Positions 9,425 through 18,086 of a stretch of 64,000 nt of DNA are shown piece after piece; the first letter of the stretch is position 1; each line of letters begins with the position of its first letter. Source of the stretch: an uncultured Lacinutrix sp. (GTDB lineage: Bacteria > Bacteroidota > Bacteroidia > Flavobacteriales > Flavobacteriaceae). The stretch is from positions 1 through 64,000 of the forward strand of contig CAKZMU010000066.1 of assembly GCA_937129145.1 (NCBI GenBank), in the 5' to 3' direction. The notes beneath the pieces were generated by a model, which was not told the DNA's origin, ran no database searches, and saw nothing but the letters and a program-made list of their open reading frames with translations. Both the position numbers and the translations under genes were made by a program.

Positions 9425-9952
9425 ATGAATTTTAAATATGTAATAGTTGCGTTTTTTGGTGTGGTTTTAGTCGCTTCAAATCTTCCTAAGAACATTAAAA
9501 AGAAGGTAGATAAAGAGATTAAGGCGACATATAATGTGGAAACTCATAAGTTAAATGCTTTGACGTTTGATGCAAGTATTACTAATACATTACCTAGTAA
9601 ATTTGAGGAGGATAATCTGTTTCAAATTATTAAAAATGATGAGGTGATAGGTTATGCTTACATCTCAAAAGCACCAAGTAAAACTGATGAGTTTGACTAT
9701 TTGGTGTTGTTTGATAAAGATTTCATTATCAAAAAATCGAAAGTTTTAATTTATAGAGAGGATTACGGCAGTGAAATAGGCAGTAAACGTTGGCTCAAAC
9801 AACTCGTTGGTAAAACGAAAGAGGATACGCTTACTTATGGCGATAATATTGCGGCTATTTCTGGTGCTACCATTTCGGTTAAATCTATGACTAATGCTAT
9901 TAATGATTTATTGAAATCCATTAAAATCCTTCACCAAAAAGATTTCTTATAA
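9425..9952 (+). CDS. FMN-binding domain protein
   Basis: A 175-residue protein with an N-terminal hydrophobic segment (about 3-20) that anchors or exports it, followed by a domain that ends in AAISGATISVKSM (about 146-158). That matches the flavinylation signature SGAT, in which the Thr receives covalent FMN from the ApbE transferase, as in NqrC/RnfG-type proteins. It probably carries electrons on the outer face of the inner membrane. Its stop overlaps the ATG of the next membrane gene by one base, which indicates coupled translation. No apbE gene is in the window. Confidence 0.75.
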   Translation: MNFKYVIVAFFGVVLVASNLPKNIKKKVDKEIKATYNVETHKLNALTFDASITNTLPSKFEEDNLFQIIKNDEVIGYAYISKAPSKTDEFDYLVLFDKDFIIKKSKVLIYREDYGSEIGSKRWLKQLVGKTKEDTLTYGDNIAAISGATISVKSMTNAINDLLKSIKILHQKDFL

Positions 9953-10452
9953 TGCAGCTAAACGGATTACTATACACACTTCCCAAAGAATTAAAACTAT
10001 TAATTGGCGCATTTATCATCGTGTTGAGCGTTGGTTTTTATACAGGGTTATTGTTTGTTGGTGAGACATCATCTACAAACCCTAATGGCATTAAAGAGCA
10101 GTATTTAGGTAATGAAAGTGATGAAGAAGCTATAGTAATGAAATTCAAAAAAAGCGAAAAAGAAATGCTTACGTTGGTGCATAATCATATACTGTCAATG
10201 TCCATTATTTTCTTTTTGTTAGGCGGTATTTTAAGTATGGCAAAACTCAATAAAAAACTAAAGTTGTTTTTAATTGTTGAACCATTTATATCTGTTATAT
10301 TAACGTTTGGAGGGCTGTATTTACTTTGGAAAGATGTTTTGTGGATGACAAACATCGTCATGTTTTCAGGTGTATTGATGACACTCACGTTTACAGCAGC
10401 TGTAGCAATTATATTGTATCAGTTATTAAAGCGAAATAGTATCAAGGAATAG
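9952..10452 (+). CDS. four-helix inner membrane protein
   Basis: A 166-residue protein with four predicted membrane helices (about 15-36, 78-96, 102-125 and 130-158). The first loop is acidic and precedes a conserved-looking TLVHNHILSM segment (about 73-82) whose two His residues lie near the start of helix 2 and could bind heme or metal; that is inference. I do not recognise the family. It overlaps the FMN-binding gene by one base and is probably its membrane partner. Confidence 0.65.
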   Translation: MQLNGLLYTLPKELKLLIGAFIIVLSVGFYTGLLFVGETSSTNPNGIKEQYLGNESDEEAIVMKFKKSEKEMLTLVHNHILSMSIIFFLLGGILSMAKLNKKLKLFLIVEPFISVILTFGGLYLLWKDVLWMTNIVMFSGVLMTLTFTAAVAIILYQLLKRNSIKE

Positions 10453-10512
10453 AGTAATTTCATTTTAATTAAAAAGAAGAATGAGTATCTTTATGCTAGA
10501 AAAATTTAAGAC

Positions 10513-11019
10513 ATGAATCAAACAATAGAACAATTATTAAACGACCAAGTAAAATTCGAAGCAAAAGCCTCAATGCAATATCTCGCTATGGCATCTTGGG
10601 CTGATGCAAAAGGCTATAATGGTGTGGCAGATTTTTTTTATGCACAATCGGAAGAAGAGCGTGTGCACATGATTAAATTGGTGAAATTCATTAACGAACG
10701 AAGCGGAAATGCCATAGTGCCAAATCTTGAAAAACCAAAAGGCGATTATGCGTCTTTAAACGAATTGTTTGAATTATTTCTAGAAAGCGAAATGTTTGTC
10801 ACGCAACAAATCAATCATATTATTTTTGAATGCTTACAGCACAAAGATTACAACGTACATAATTTTATGCAATGGTATGTGACCGAACAGCTAGAAGAGG
10901 AAGCAGTCGCGAGAACGCTACTGGATAAATTAAATATTATTGGTGACGATAAATCTGGCCATTATCTATTCGATAGAGATATAAACACCATTGCCGAAGC
11001 CAACCAAAATCCAGAGTAG
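10513..11019 (+). CDS. ftnA: ferritin (FtnA-type)
   Basis: A 168-residue non-heme ferritin that stores iron in a 24-mer cage. Ferroxidase-site residues fall in the expected places: Glu16 in KFEAKASMQYL, the EEERVH block with Glu49 and His52, Glu91 in FLESEMF and Glu129-130 in QLEEE. Length and helix pattern match bacterial FtnA, not Dps or bacterioferritin, since no heme Met is seen. It starts 60 nt after the membrane protein gene and is followed by a Cys-rich microprotein. Confidence 0.93.
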   Translation: MNQTIEQLLNDQVKFEAKASMQYLAMASWADAKGYNGVADFFYAQSEEERVHMIKLVKFINERSGNAIVPNLEKPKGDYASLNELFELFLESEMFVTQQINHIIFECLQHKDYNVHNFMQWYVTEQLEEEAVARTLLDKLNIIGDDKSGHYLFDRDINTIAEANQNPE

Positions 11020-11024
11020 CATTT

Positions 11025-11168
11025 ATGCCTAATTCAAGTAATTTTTCATCACCTTTAATAATTATGACGCCATGTATTGTAAATGCATGTGGCAATGTGA
11101 AGAAAAAATGCTGTAAAAAATTCAAGAAAAAAGGCAAGACTAATTGTAAACGTTGTCCAAATCGTTAG
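11025..11168 (+). CDS. Cys-rich basic microprotein
   Basis: A 47-codon open frame begins five nt after the ferritin stop. It encodes a very basic peptide with six Cys residues: TPCIVNACG, then KKKCCKKFKKKGK and CKRCP near the C-terminus. Either the first ATG (11025) or the internal ATG at 11064 could be used; the second gives a 34-residue peptide that keeps all Cys residues. CxxxxC, CC and CxxC spacing suggests metal or Fe-S binding, and position after ferritin points to metal handling; both are inference. The composition (Cys and Lys bunched, clean stop) is not what random AT-rich intergenic DNA gives. Confidence 0.55.
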   Translation: MPNSSNFSSPLIIMTPCIVNACGNVKKKCCKKFKKKGKTNCKRCPNR

Positions 11169-11257
11169 TAATTTAAGAGTTGATGCTATTGTAATATTTT
11201 TAGCACATTTTCTTTTTTGTCGTTGTAATAAGTATTAATTTTAGTAAAAATAAACTT

Positions 11258-11698
11258 ATGAGACTACTTATTTCTTCCTGCTTAATATTATTACTTTTAA
11301 CGTCTTGTGGTTCTAGAAACCCAAAAATTTTAAGTACAAGTACTAATCCTACTACATCATCAGTAGACCATATGCCATTTTTTGACATCACTGAGTATTC
11401 CTCTAACGAAGATTATGGACTTGATGGAAAATACCCTGTAAAAGTTGGTGAAAGAAGTGCTGAATATCAAAGAAGGTATTTAGCATCCCTTGCTGGACCA
11501 AATGGTGAAACATTACAATTTCATAGAAGAGGTAGTTGTTGTGGTTACAAAAGTGAAAACGGATTAATGGGAACTGCTTTGGTCGATGTTTATGAAGTAA
11601 CTTATGAAGGTTTAAAAAAACCTATTCTAGTCTATATAAGTTTTTACGATTACGAAAAGTTGTATATTCCTAAGGGCTTTACCAAGCGAGGAAAATAA
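11258..11698 (+). CDS. small lipoprotein of unknown function
   Basis: A 146-residue lipoprotein. The signal MRLLISSCLILLLLTSC puts the lipidated Cys at 17. The mature domain contains DYGLDGKYPVKVGERS (about 53-68), a HRRGSCCGY stretch (about 88-96) with a vicinal Cys pair, then TALVDVYEVTYEG and a C-terminal YIPKGFT. Similar flavobacterial proteins are, as I recall, sometimes labelled KDO-8-phosphate aldolase, but nothing here resembles that barrel enzyme, so no function is given. It stands alone between the microprotein and guaB. Confidence 0.7.
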   Translation: MRLLISSCLILLLLTSCGSRNPKILSTSTNPTTSSVDHMPFFDITEYSSNEDYGLDGKYPVKVGERSAEYQRRYLASLAGPNGETLQFHRRGSCCGYKSENGLMGTALVDVYEVTYEGLKKPILVYISFYDYEKLYIPKGFTKRGK

Positions 11699-11748
11699 TA
11701 ACAATATAATTGCACTAGCTTATTGTGTAATAAGTTAAATAAAAACCG

Positions 11749-11756
11749 TAAATTTG
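11749..11756 (+). promoter_or_regulatory. -7 element of guaB promoter
   Basis: TAAATTTG matches TAnnTTTG and lies 22 nt before the guaB start codon. A TTG at 11723-11725 is a few bases further away than the optimal -33 spacing. Confidence 0.45.
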
Positions 11757-11778
11757 CACGCAATTAAAAGCTAAAGCA

Positions 11779-13251
11779 ATGGTTGCACATCAAAATAAAA
11801 TTGTTGGAGAAGGTCTTACTTACGACGACGTACTCTTAGTTCCAGCATATTCCGAAATTTTACCACGAGAAGTCAGTATTCAATCAAAATTTACTAGAAA
11901 CATTTCTATAAATGTGCCTATTATTTCGGCAGCTATGGATACTGTTACCGAAAGTCGAATGGCAATTGCCATGGCTCGTGAAGGTGGTATTGGTGTGCTA
12001 CATAAAAACATGACCATTGAACAACAAGCAGCTAAAGTCCGTAAAGTAAAACGTGCCGAAAGTGGTATGATTATCGACCCAGTAACCTTGCCATTAACTG
12101 CAAAAGTTCTGGATGCAAAGCAATATATGAGCGAATACAGTATTGGCGGAATTCCTATTGTGGATGATGAAGGTACTCTAAAAGGCATTGTAACCAATCG
12201 TGATTTGCGTTTTGAGCATGATAACGACCGACCAATTGTTGAGGTCATGACTGGTGAGAATTTAGTAACAGCAGCAGTAGGCACGTCGCTAAAAGATGCT
12301 GAAACCATTCTTCAAGAAAATAAAATTGAAAAGCTTTTAATTGTTGACGATAATTATAAACTAGCAGGTTTAATCACTTTTAGGGATATCACGAAAGTGA
12401 CTCAAAAACCTATTGCCAATAAAGATACTTATGGTCGTTTGCGTGTTGCTGCAGCCATTGGCGTGACAGGTGATGCAGTTGATAGAGCTGCGGCTTTGGT
12501 AAAAGCAGGCGTTGATGCCGTGATTATCGATACGGCTCATGGACACACCAAAGGTGTGGTAAATGTGCTAAAAGATGTCAAAGCAAGCTTCCCAAAACTG
12601 GACGTCATTGTTGGTAATATTGCCACAGCCGAAGCAGCTAAATATTTAGCAGATGCTGGCGCAGATGCTGTAAAAGTTGGTATTGGTCCTGGTTCTATTT
12701 GTACAACAAGAGTTGTTGCAGGTGTTGGGTTTCCTCAATTTTCTGCGGTATTGGAAGTCTCTGCTGCATTAAAGGGTAGTGGTGTTCCTGTGATTGCCGA
12801 TGGAGGCATTCGTTATACTGGAGATATTCCAAAAGCCATTGCAGCAGGCGCCGATTGTGTGATGTTAGGATCGTTGTTAGCAGGAACCAAAGAATCTCCA
12901 GGTGAGACGATTATTTACGAAGGTAGAAAGTTTAAGTCTTACCGAGGCATGGGTTCTGTGGAAGCCATGAAACAAGGAAGTAAAGACCGTTATTTCCAAG
13001 ACGTGGAGGATGATATTAAAAAACTTGTACCAGAAGGCATTGTTGGACGTGTGCCATATAAAGGGGAGTTGTACGAAAGTATTCACCAGTTTGTTGGTGG
13101 TTTACGTGCAGGAATGGGCTATTGTGGTGCAAAAGATATCGAAACGTTAAAAGCTACAGGTAAGTTTGTGAAAATTACAGCGTCTGGTATTGGCGAAAGT
13201 CATCCTCATAATGTCACGATTACTAAGGAAGCTCCTAATTATTCTAGATAG
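11779..13251 (+). CDS. guaB: inosine-5'-monophosphate dehydrogenase
   Basis: Converts IMP to XMP with NAD+, the committed step to guanine nucleotides. The 490-residue protein has the full bacterial architecture: an N-terminal barrel half with [12 protein letters not shown], a CBS pair (about 95-205, [10 protein letters not shown]... and MTGENLVTA...), then the catalytic loop [11 protein letters not shown] with the active-site Cys near residue 307. GGIRYTGDI and the mobile flap [10 protein letters not shown] follow. Start and length match the family. It has its own promoter and no co-directional neighbour. Confidence 0.97.
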   Translation: MVAHQNKIVGEGLTYDDVLLVPAYSEILPREVSIQSKFTRNISINVPIISAAMDTVTESRMAIAMAREGGIGVLHKNMTIEQQAAKVRKVKRAESGMIIDPVTLPLTAKVLDAKQYMSEYSIGGIPIVDDEGTLKGIVTNRDLRFEHDNDRPIVEVMTGENLVTAAVGTSLKDAETILQENKIEKLLIVDDNYKLAGLITFRDITKVTQKPIANKDTYGRLRVAAAIGVTGDAVDRAAALVKAGVDAVIIDTAHGHTKGVVNVLKDVKASFPKLDVIVGNIATAEAAKYLADAGADAVKVGIGPGSICTTRVVAGVGFPQFSAVLEVSAALKGSGVPVIADGGIRYTGDIPKAIAAGADCVMLGSLLAGTKESPGETIIYEGRKFKSYRGMGSVEAMKQGSKDRYFQDVEDDIKKLVPEGIVGRVPYKGELYESIHQFVGGLRAGMGYCGAKDIETLKATGKFVKITASGIGESHPHNVTITKEAPNYSR

Positions 13252-13275
13252 GTTTTTAAGAATATAATGCTTACC

Positions 13276-14004
13276 TTATATATCCTCTATTTCTGTTTCT
13301 AATAATTTTAAAACAGATAACATTTTTTCATTAAGCCTAAATAGGTTTGTTGCGTAAAAGTATTTCTGTTCAGTCATATTTGATAAATCTAAAAAGATTT
13401 TATCATCTTTTGATTTTTTTAAATCAGAATAACTCCAATGTTTTTTTTGGTATGGATAAGCCATAATGATTTTGCTTTCAAAATTTTTAATTACTTCATA
13501 AGAACTAGCAATTCTCAGGTTTTCTTCATCGTAAATCTCTTGGATAAGTTGAAAGGTTCTTCGGTTTTTAATGTATCCCGACTTTCCATCAGAAATTAAG
13601 GAATTATAAGTGCCTCGTCTAGGTCTGTAAGAAAGACTTCTGTAAAAAAGTGATTTAACATTTAAAGTGTCTGGTGGCTTAAAAAAACTAATATGCTTTT
13701 TTATTTCATGAAACTCCTCCGTAAAAATATTTTCAATACTTGAGATTAGGCTAATATCTTTAATTTGCAAGTTGAGAATTATGTCAATTTGTTCTAAATC
13801 TTTTTTGATATCATTAGTTATTCCTTTCAAATAGTCTTGAGATATTTTACTATCCTTTCTGCTTTCATTCCAATTATTAATGCTTAAAGCAATAAGAATA
13901 CCTATTACTACAAGTATAATTTCACCAATTGCATACTTGAAATACTTTCCAGTTTTATTTTCCATCAGTAAGTTTTGTCTAATTTTTCTAAAAAATTTTA
14001 TCAT
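13276..14004 (-). CDS. DUF6090 family small membrane protein
   Basis: A 242-residue DUF6090 protein. The first 47 residues are nearly the same as in the other four copies (basic start, GKYFKYAIGE, one helix at about 26-44, then SINNWNESR). The C-terminal region has its own sequence, including RPRRGTYNSLISDGKSGYI around residue 130, which corresponds to the YENLKSRG region of the 120-854 copy. Function unknown. It is last in a row of three DUF6090 genes and follows the middle one with a 36-nt gap. Confidence 0.8.
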   Translation of the reverse strand: MIKFFRKIRQNLLMENKTGKYFKYAIGEIILVVIGILIALSINNWNESRKDSKISQDYLKGITNDIKKDLEQIDIILNLQIKDISLISSIENIFTEEFHEIKKHISFFKPPDTLNVKSLFYRSLSYRPRRGTYNSLISDGKSGYIKNRRTFQLIQEIYDEENLRIASSYEVIKNFESKIIMAYPYQKKHWSYSDLKKSKDDKIFLDLSNMTEQKYFYATNLFRLNEKMLSVLKLLETEIEDI

Positions 14005-14040
14005 TGGATACTATTTGGCTTTATATTGCTATGCTTTTTG

Positions 14041-14826
14041 TTATTTTATTTGTTCTGATATTGTAATAAGAACTTCTTCAATGTGATTTTTTAAAGTAAT
14101 GGACTCTTTATTTCCAAAAGTATTAATACCTACTGTCCAAGCTAAGTGAGATTCAAGCTTTGGGTCATCCAATAATTTTACAAATTTTTCAGAGTCAATA
14201 GATTTTTTAAAAGTAGTAGTCTCAATATCATCATTTGTCAATGTCATTAAGCTCATAGAACCACTTTTATAATTCATTTCAAACATATCTCGAGCTAAAT
14301 TATGTTCATATATTAATGGTCTATAATAATTATCAAGGCACTTTAGCCATTGAACTTCAGATTCATCAAGTTGAAGTGCGTTGCTCTCCCAATTCGTTAG
14401 TAAGGTTTTTAACTTGGTGTTTTGGATTAGTGATAATTTATCACCTACTGTGAGGTTATTTCTAATAGGGTCAAAAGTTGGATTCATACGTGTAAAACTC
14501 AAGTAATGACCAATGCTATCGTTAACTAGCAAAGTATTATCATCAATCATGTTTAGGAGTTTATGAGCAGAAGTTATCATTATTTCCCTCATTTCGATTT
14601 TTTGATTTAATTGTGAGAGATTTGATTCGAATTCCTGTTTTAATTGAAATAACAAAACTTGCTCATTGTTTCTTGCCTTTCGCTCTTCATTCCAATTATT
14701 AATACTTAAGGCTATTAAAATTCCAATTACAACAAGTATAATTTCTCCAATGGCGTATTTAAAATACTTTCCAGTATTTCCTTCTGAAAGCAGATTTTGT
14801 CTTATTCTTCTAAAGAATTTTATCAT
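14041..14826 (-). CDS. DUF6090 family small membrane protein
   Basis: A 261-residue DUF6090 protein with the shared N-terminal helix block (about 26-44, SINNWNEER) and a C-terminal region carrying NPTFDPIRNNL (about 113) and LLTNWESNALQLDESE. It is the closest relative in the window of the 875-1657 copy. Its ATG overlaps the stop of the upstream DUF6090 gene (ATGA at 14823-14826), a sign of translational coupling. The role is unknown. Confidence 0.8.
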   Translation of the reverse strand: MIKFFRRIRQNLLSEGNTGKYFKYAIGEIILVVIGILIALSINNWNEERKARNNEQVLLFQLKQEFESNLSQLNQKIEMREIMITSAHKLLNMIDDNTLLVNDSIGHYLSFTRMNPTFDPIRNNLTVGDKLSLIQNTKLKTLLTNWESNALQLDESEVQWLKCLDNYYRPLIYEHNLARDMFEMNYKSGSMSLMTLTNDDIETTTFKKSIDSEKFVKLLDDPKLESHLAWTVGINTFGNKESITLKNHIEEVLITISEQIK

Positions 14827-15584
14827 AACTGTTCCTTTTTTATGGTTGCAAGAGTAAATTCAATTCTGGATTTTAATTCTTCTAACCATAGTTTTTCTAC
14901 CATGAACTTTGTGTAATATCCATGAAGTAGTTTATAAGTTTGTGGTTCTTTTAGATATTTAACTAATGCTTCATCACCTATAATAAACTCTGGATGTGTA
15001 GCAAGGTTGGTTTTTGGATAGGTTATATTATGAAAATTCTCTAATGAATTAAATTTAATGACTAATTCTGCCCAGTCTTCATTAAAAAATGAGTTCGTGG
15101 TATTTATAAATCCAAGGTAATTAGTTATTGATGTCTCGTAATCTGCAAATGCAGTTGTAATGTCCTCGGATAGTAAACTGAATTTACCTGATGATTTCGC
15201 ACTGCTCAATCTAGAGTTATTAAGAATTGCTACTTCAATAACGAGTGCACTTGAAACATAGGCTCTTAAGCTATCCATTGGTTTATTAGTATTTGAATTA
15301 GCAGAAAAATTTAAGACTTCTATCAGTTTTTTAGTGGTATCTATTATAAGATTAATTCTTCCATTAAATTGGTCTAAATTTTCACTGAGTTCTTGTTTAA
15401 GATTGGTAATTAATGTTAACCTTTCTTTGTCTTGTTGATGTTCTATATTTATATTGTTAATCCAAAGCGCAATCAAGATTCCAATAACCACAAGTACAAT
15501 TTCTCCAATGGCGTATTTAAAGTACTTTCCTGTTTTGTTTTCACTCATAAGGTTGTAGCGTATTTTTCTAAAGAATTTTATCAT
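14823..15584 (-). CDS. DUF6090 family small membrane protein
   Basis: A 253-residue DUF6090 protein and first of three in a row. It has the shared block (MIKFFRKIRYNLM..., helix at about 26-44, WINNINIEHQ). The distal domain contains NNSRLSSAKSSGKFSLL (about 122-138) and resembles neither of its neighbours closely. It starts two nt after the M19 dipeptidase stop, so the three DUF6090 genes may be read from the dipeptidase operon. Function unknown. Confidence 0.8.
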   Translation of the reverse strand: MIKFFRKIRYNLMSENKTGKYFKYAIGEIVLVVIGILIALWINNINIEHQQDKERLTLITNLKQELSENLDQFNGRINLIIDTTKKLIEVLNFSANSNTNKPMDSLRAYVSSALVIEVAILNNSRLSSAKSSGKFSLLSEDITTAFADYETSITNYLGFINTTNSFFNEDWAELVIKFNSLENFHNITYPKTNLATHPEFIIGDEALVKYLKEPQTYKLLHGYYTKFMVEKLWLEELKSRIEFTLATIKKEQL

Positions 15585-15586
15585 AA

Positions 15587-16777
15587 TTAATTACTAGCTT
15601 CATTTGCTTTTAAAACTCTTAAGAAATTACTGCCTAGAATTTTATTGATATCAGTTTCATTGTAACCTCTTTCTATTAAAGCTTTTGTAATTAAAGGATA
15701 GGTAGTAACATCATCTAGTTGTTGAGGTGTTAGATTGATGCCATCAAAATCAGACCCTAAACCAACATAATCAATACCAACCAAATCAACTATATAATCT
15801 ATATGGTCAATGAGCATAGATAGAGGTGGTCTCATCGCTTCTGTTTCTGAGGCATATTTTTTATACAGATAATCTAATGTGTACCAATCATCCATACCAG
15901 TATTCATAAGTGAGTCAGCTTCTTTTGCATGTTTTTCTATAAATGCCATTTCTTTATCGTTAAAACTGCTATCAATAAATCCTGGATGAAAATTTACCAT
16001 AATCACGCCTTCGTTTTTAGCGATTGCTTTTATTTGCTCATCTTTTAAGTTTCTTCGACTCGCCACAAGACTGTACACCGAACTATGTGAAGCGATAATT
16101 GGTTTAGTAGTATTCTCAATGACATCTCTAAATGTTTTTTCACCAACATGACTCACGTCTACCATCATTCCTAATTCGTTCATGCGTTTTACAACTTGTT
16201 TTCCAAAATCGGTTAGTCCTTTTTGTTCTAAATCTGGATTTGTTGTTTCATCGGCTGCACTTGTCGCCCAAGAAGGTGCTACATTATGTGTTAAGGTTAA
16301 ATATCGTGCACCACGATTGTAGAGTGCTTCTAGTTTGTTGAGGTCATCTTCAATCATATGACCACCTTCTACACCAAACATGGCTGCAATTTTATTGTCG
16401 TTTACGGTAGCCATCATTTCTTTATAATTTGCCACCTTAGCAATTTTATCTGGGTTTCTAGATACGATTGCGTCTAAACTATCCATTTCTCTGTTGGCAT
16501 AGTCATAAGCATTATCAACTCCACCATCACAATACACCGAAAACATTTGAACATCAAGCCCACCTTTTTTCCAACGAGCTAAGTCGCTGTGTGTTTGTCC
16601 AGTTAAATCTTGGTCGAAAACAATACCATTGTCAACAGCTTTCATAAGGATATCATTGTGAGTATCAACCACAACAGCCTCAAAGTGAATGTCTTTGTAG
16701 TCTTTATTTTTAGATTCCTTTTCTGGCGCAGGTTTACAGGATGCAATAACAATACATAATAGAATTAATTTTTTCAT
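15587..16777 (-). CDS. membrane dipeptidase, M19 family lipoprotein
   Basis: A 396-residue zinc dipeptidase related to renal dipeptidase and bacterial PepM19-type enzymes that split dipeptides, often with a C-terminal D-residue. The lipoprotein signal is MKKLILLCIVIASC, Cys14. Motifs: VVDTHNDIL (about 36-44, first zinc pair), EGGHMIEDD with the bridging Glu region, LTLTHN, DVSHVGEKTF and ASHSSVYSL with His ligands, and VGLGSDFDGI near the C-terminus. It lies 30 nt after the aminotransferase gene and directly before three DUF6090 genes, all on the minus strand. Periplasmic, probably in peptide or peptidoglycan-fragment salvage. Confidence 0.9.
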   Translation of the reverse strand: MKKLILLCIVIASCKPAPEKESKNKDYKDIHFEAVVVDTHNDILMKAVDNGIVFDQDLTGQTHSDLARWKKGGLDVQMFSVYCDGGVDNAYDYANREMDSLDAIVSRNPDKIAKVANYKEMMATVNDNKIAAMFGVEGGHMIEDDLNKLEALYNRGARYLTLTHNVAPSWATSAADETTNPDLEQKGLTDFGKQVVKRMNELGMMVDVSHVGEKTFRDVIENTTKPIIASHSSVYSLVASRRNLKDEQIKAIAKNEGVIMVNFHPGFIDSSFNDKEMAFIEKHAKEADSLMNTGMDDWYTLDYLYKKYASETEAMRPPLSMLIDHIDYIVDLVGIDYVGLGSDFDGINLTPQQLDDVTTYPLITKALIERGYNETDINKILGSNFLRVLKANEASN

Positions 16778-16807
16778 ATTCTTGAATTAGTGTTTTTTAA
16801 ATGAAGT

Positions 16808-18076
16808 TTATCCAGCAATCGTTTCTAAAGCATCCACCAAATAATCAATATCCTTTTTGGTAATAAATATGGCAAACGAAATACGAACTCCATTCAAACC
16901 ATAAGTACTCATTGGTCGTGTATCTATACCATAATCATTGCTTAATTTATTTTTTACATCTCCTACATCTTTTCCAACTACTTCCAATGTTTGTATAGCA
17001 CAGGATAGTCCATCATGTCCTGGTGTTTTTAATTTAAATTTTGGGTTGTCTTTTACTTTGTTCCTAAAGTAATGTTTCAACTCATAAGAACGCTTTGAAA
17101 TTTTTTCCTTCCCAATACCATTAATAAAATCTACCGCACTACCAAAGCCTAATAATTCAGGTAAGTTCCTTGTGTTGTAATTTTCTAAACGCCTTATGCT
17201 TTTATCTGTATGTCCATTAGCAACTATTAAGGGTTTTAAATGATGTTGACTTTCCTTTTTAGCATAAAACATGGCAATTCCTTTTGGTGCAAACAACCAT
17301 TTATGAGCACTTACTGTATAAAAGTCGCATCCTAAATCTTTTAAGTCTATGTCAAACATACCAGCAGCTTGTGCGCCATCAACAGCTACCAGAATTCCTT
17401 TTTTATGAGCCATTTCTGAGACTTCTTTTACTGGAAGCACCATACCATTAGTATTCACACTATGGCACATGGATATGATTTTTGTTCGAGGCGTAATAGC
17501 ATCTTCATACACTTTTACAATGTCTTCAACTTTTTCTGGAAGTATTGGAATTATTGGACGTACTAGTTTAATACCTCGTTCTTCTTGCCAAACGGTAAAA
17601 GGAATCACACTACTTTTATGTTCGTGGTCTATTAAGATAATTTCGTCACCTTCTTTTAAATTAAAGCTTCTGGCGATGAGGTTCATACCTTCGGTCGTGT
17701 TGTGTGTTAAGGCAATTTCTTCTTTATCCACAGAGAATAAATCAGCTACTTTTTGTCGCACTTCTTCTTTTTCATCATGCCATCCTCCCCACATATATTT
17801 TGAAGGAAAGGCATCCAAGGTTGCCCTAAATTCATTGGTGGCTTTTTGTACAGCCATTGGACAGGAGCCTAACGACCCATTATTAAAATATCGCAAATTG
17901 GGTGCAAACTTAAACTGCGCTTTAATATTTTCCCAAAAGGCTTCGCTTTCATCATTTTTGTCTAAAAGTCCTATTGAGAAATCAATGTCACTTGGTTTAT
18001 ACGAGGAAAGTAAAACAGTTCCTGCAACTCCAGTAAAAAGTTGCTTTACGAAGTTTCTGCGATATAAGTTTTTCAT
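16808..18076 (-). CDS. class V aminotransferase with Tat-like signal
   Basis: A 422-residue PLP enzyme of aminotransferase class V, in the isopenicillin N epimerase/cysteine desulfurase-like branch. The N-terminus MKNLYRRNFVKQLFTG has a twin-arginine RRNFVK motif followed by a hydrophobic run (about 12-25), so export by Tat after folding with PLP is likely. The PLP-binding Lys is in TVSAHKW (Lys259); DGAQAAG and NTTEGMN also fit the family. It sits between a dipeptidase and a serine hydrolase on one strand, 10 nt from the latter. A role in epimerising or degrading peptide-derived amino acids in the periplasm is inference. Confidence 0.82.
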   Translation of the reverse strand: MKNLYRRNFVKQLFTGVAGTVLLSSYKPSDIDFSIGLLDKNDESEAFWENIKAQFKFAPNLRYFNNGSLGSCPMAVQKATNEFRATLDAFPSKYMWGGWHDEKEEVRQKVADLFSVDKEEIALTHNTTEGMNLIARSFNLKEGDEIILIDHEHKSSVIPFTVWQEERGIKLVRPIIPILPEKVEDIVKVYEDAITPRTKIISMCHSVNTNGMVLPVKEVSEMAHKKGILVAVDGAQAAGMFDIDLKDLGCDFYTVSAHKWLFAPKGIAMFYAKKESQHHLKPLIVANGHTDKSIRRLENYNTRNLPELLGFGSAVDFINGIGKEKISKRSYELKHYFRNKVKDNPKFKLKTPGHDGLSCAIQTLEVVGKDVGDVKNKLSNDYGIDTRPMSTYGLNGVRISFAIFITKKDIDYLVDALETIAG

Positions 18077-18086
18077 AATTGATGTT

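Noticed and set aside
11258..11698. KDO-8-phosphate aldolase label for the small lipoprotein
   Set aside because: At 146 residues with a lipoprotein signal it lacks the TIM-barrel and the substrate motifs of that enzyme.
12877..13086. Antisense open frames inside guaB, tgt, accA and other housekeeping genes
   Set aside because: They lack recognisable domains and start sites, and overlap strongly supported genes.
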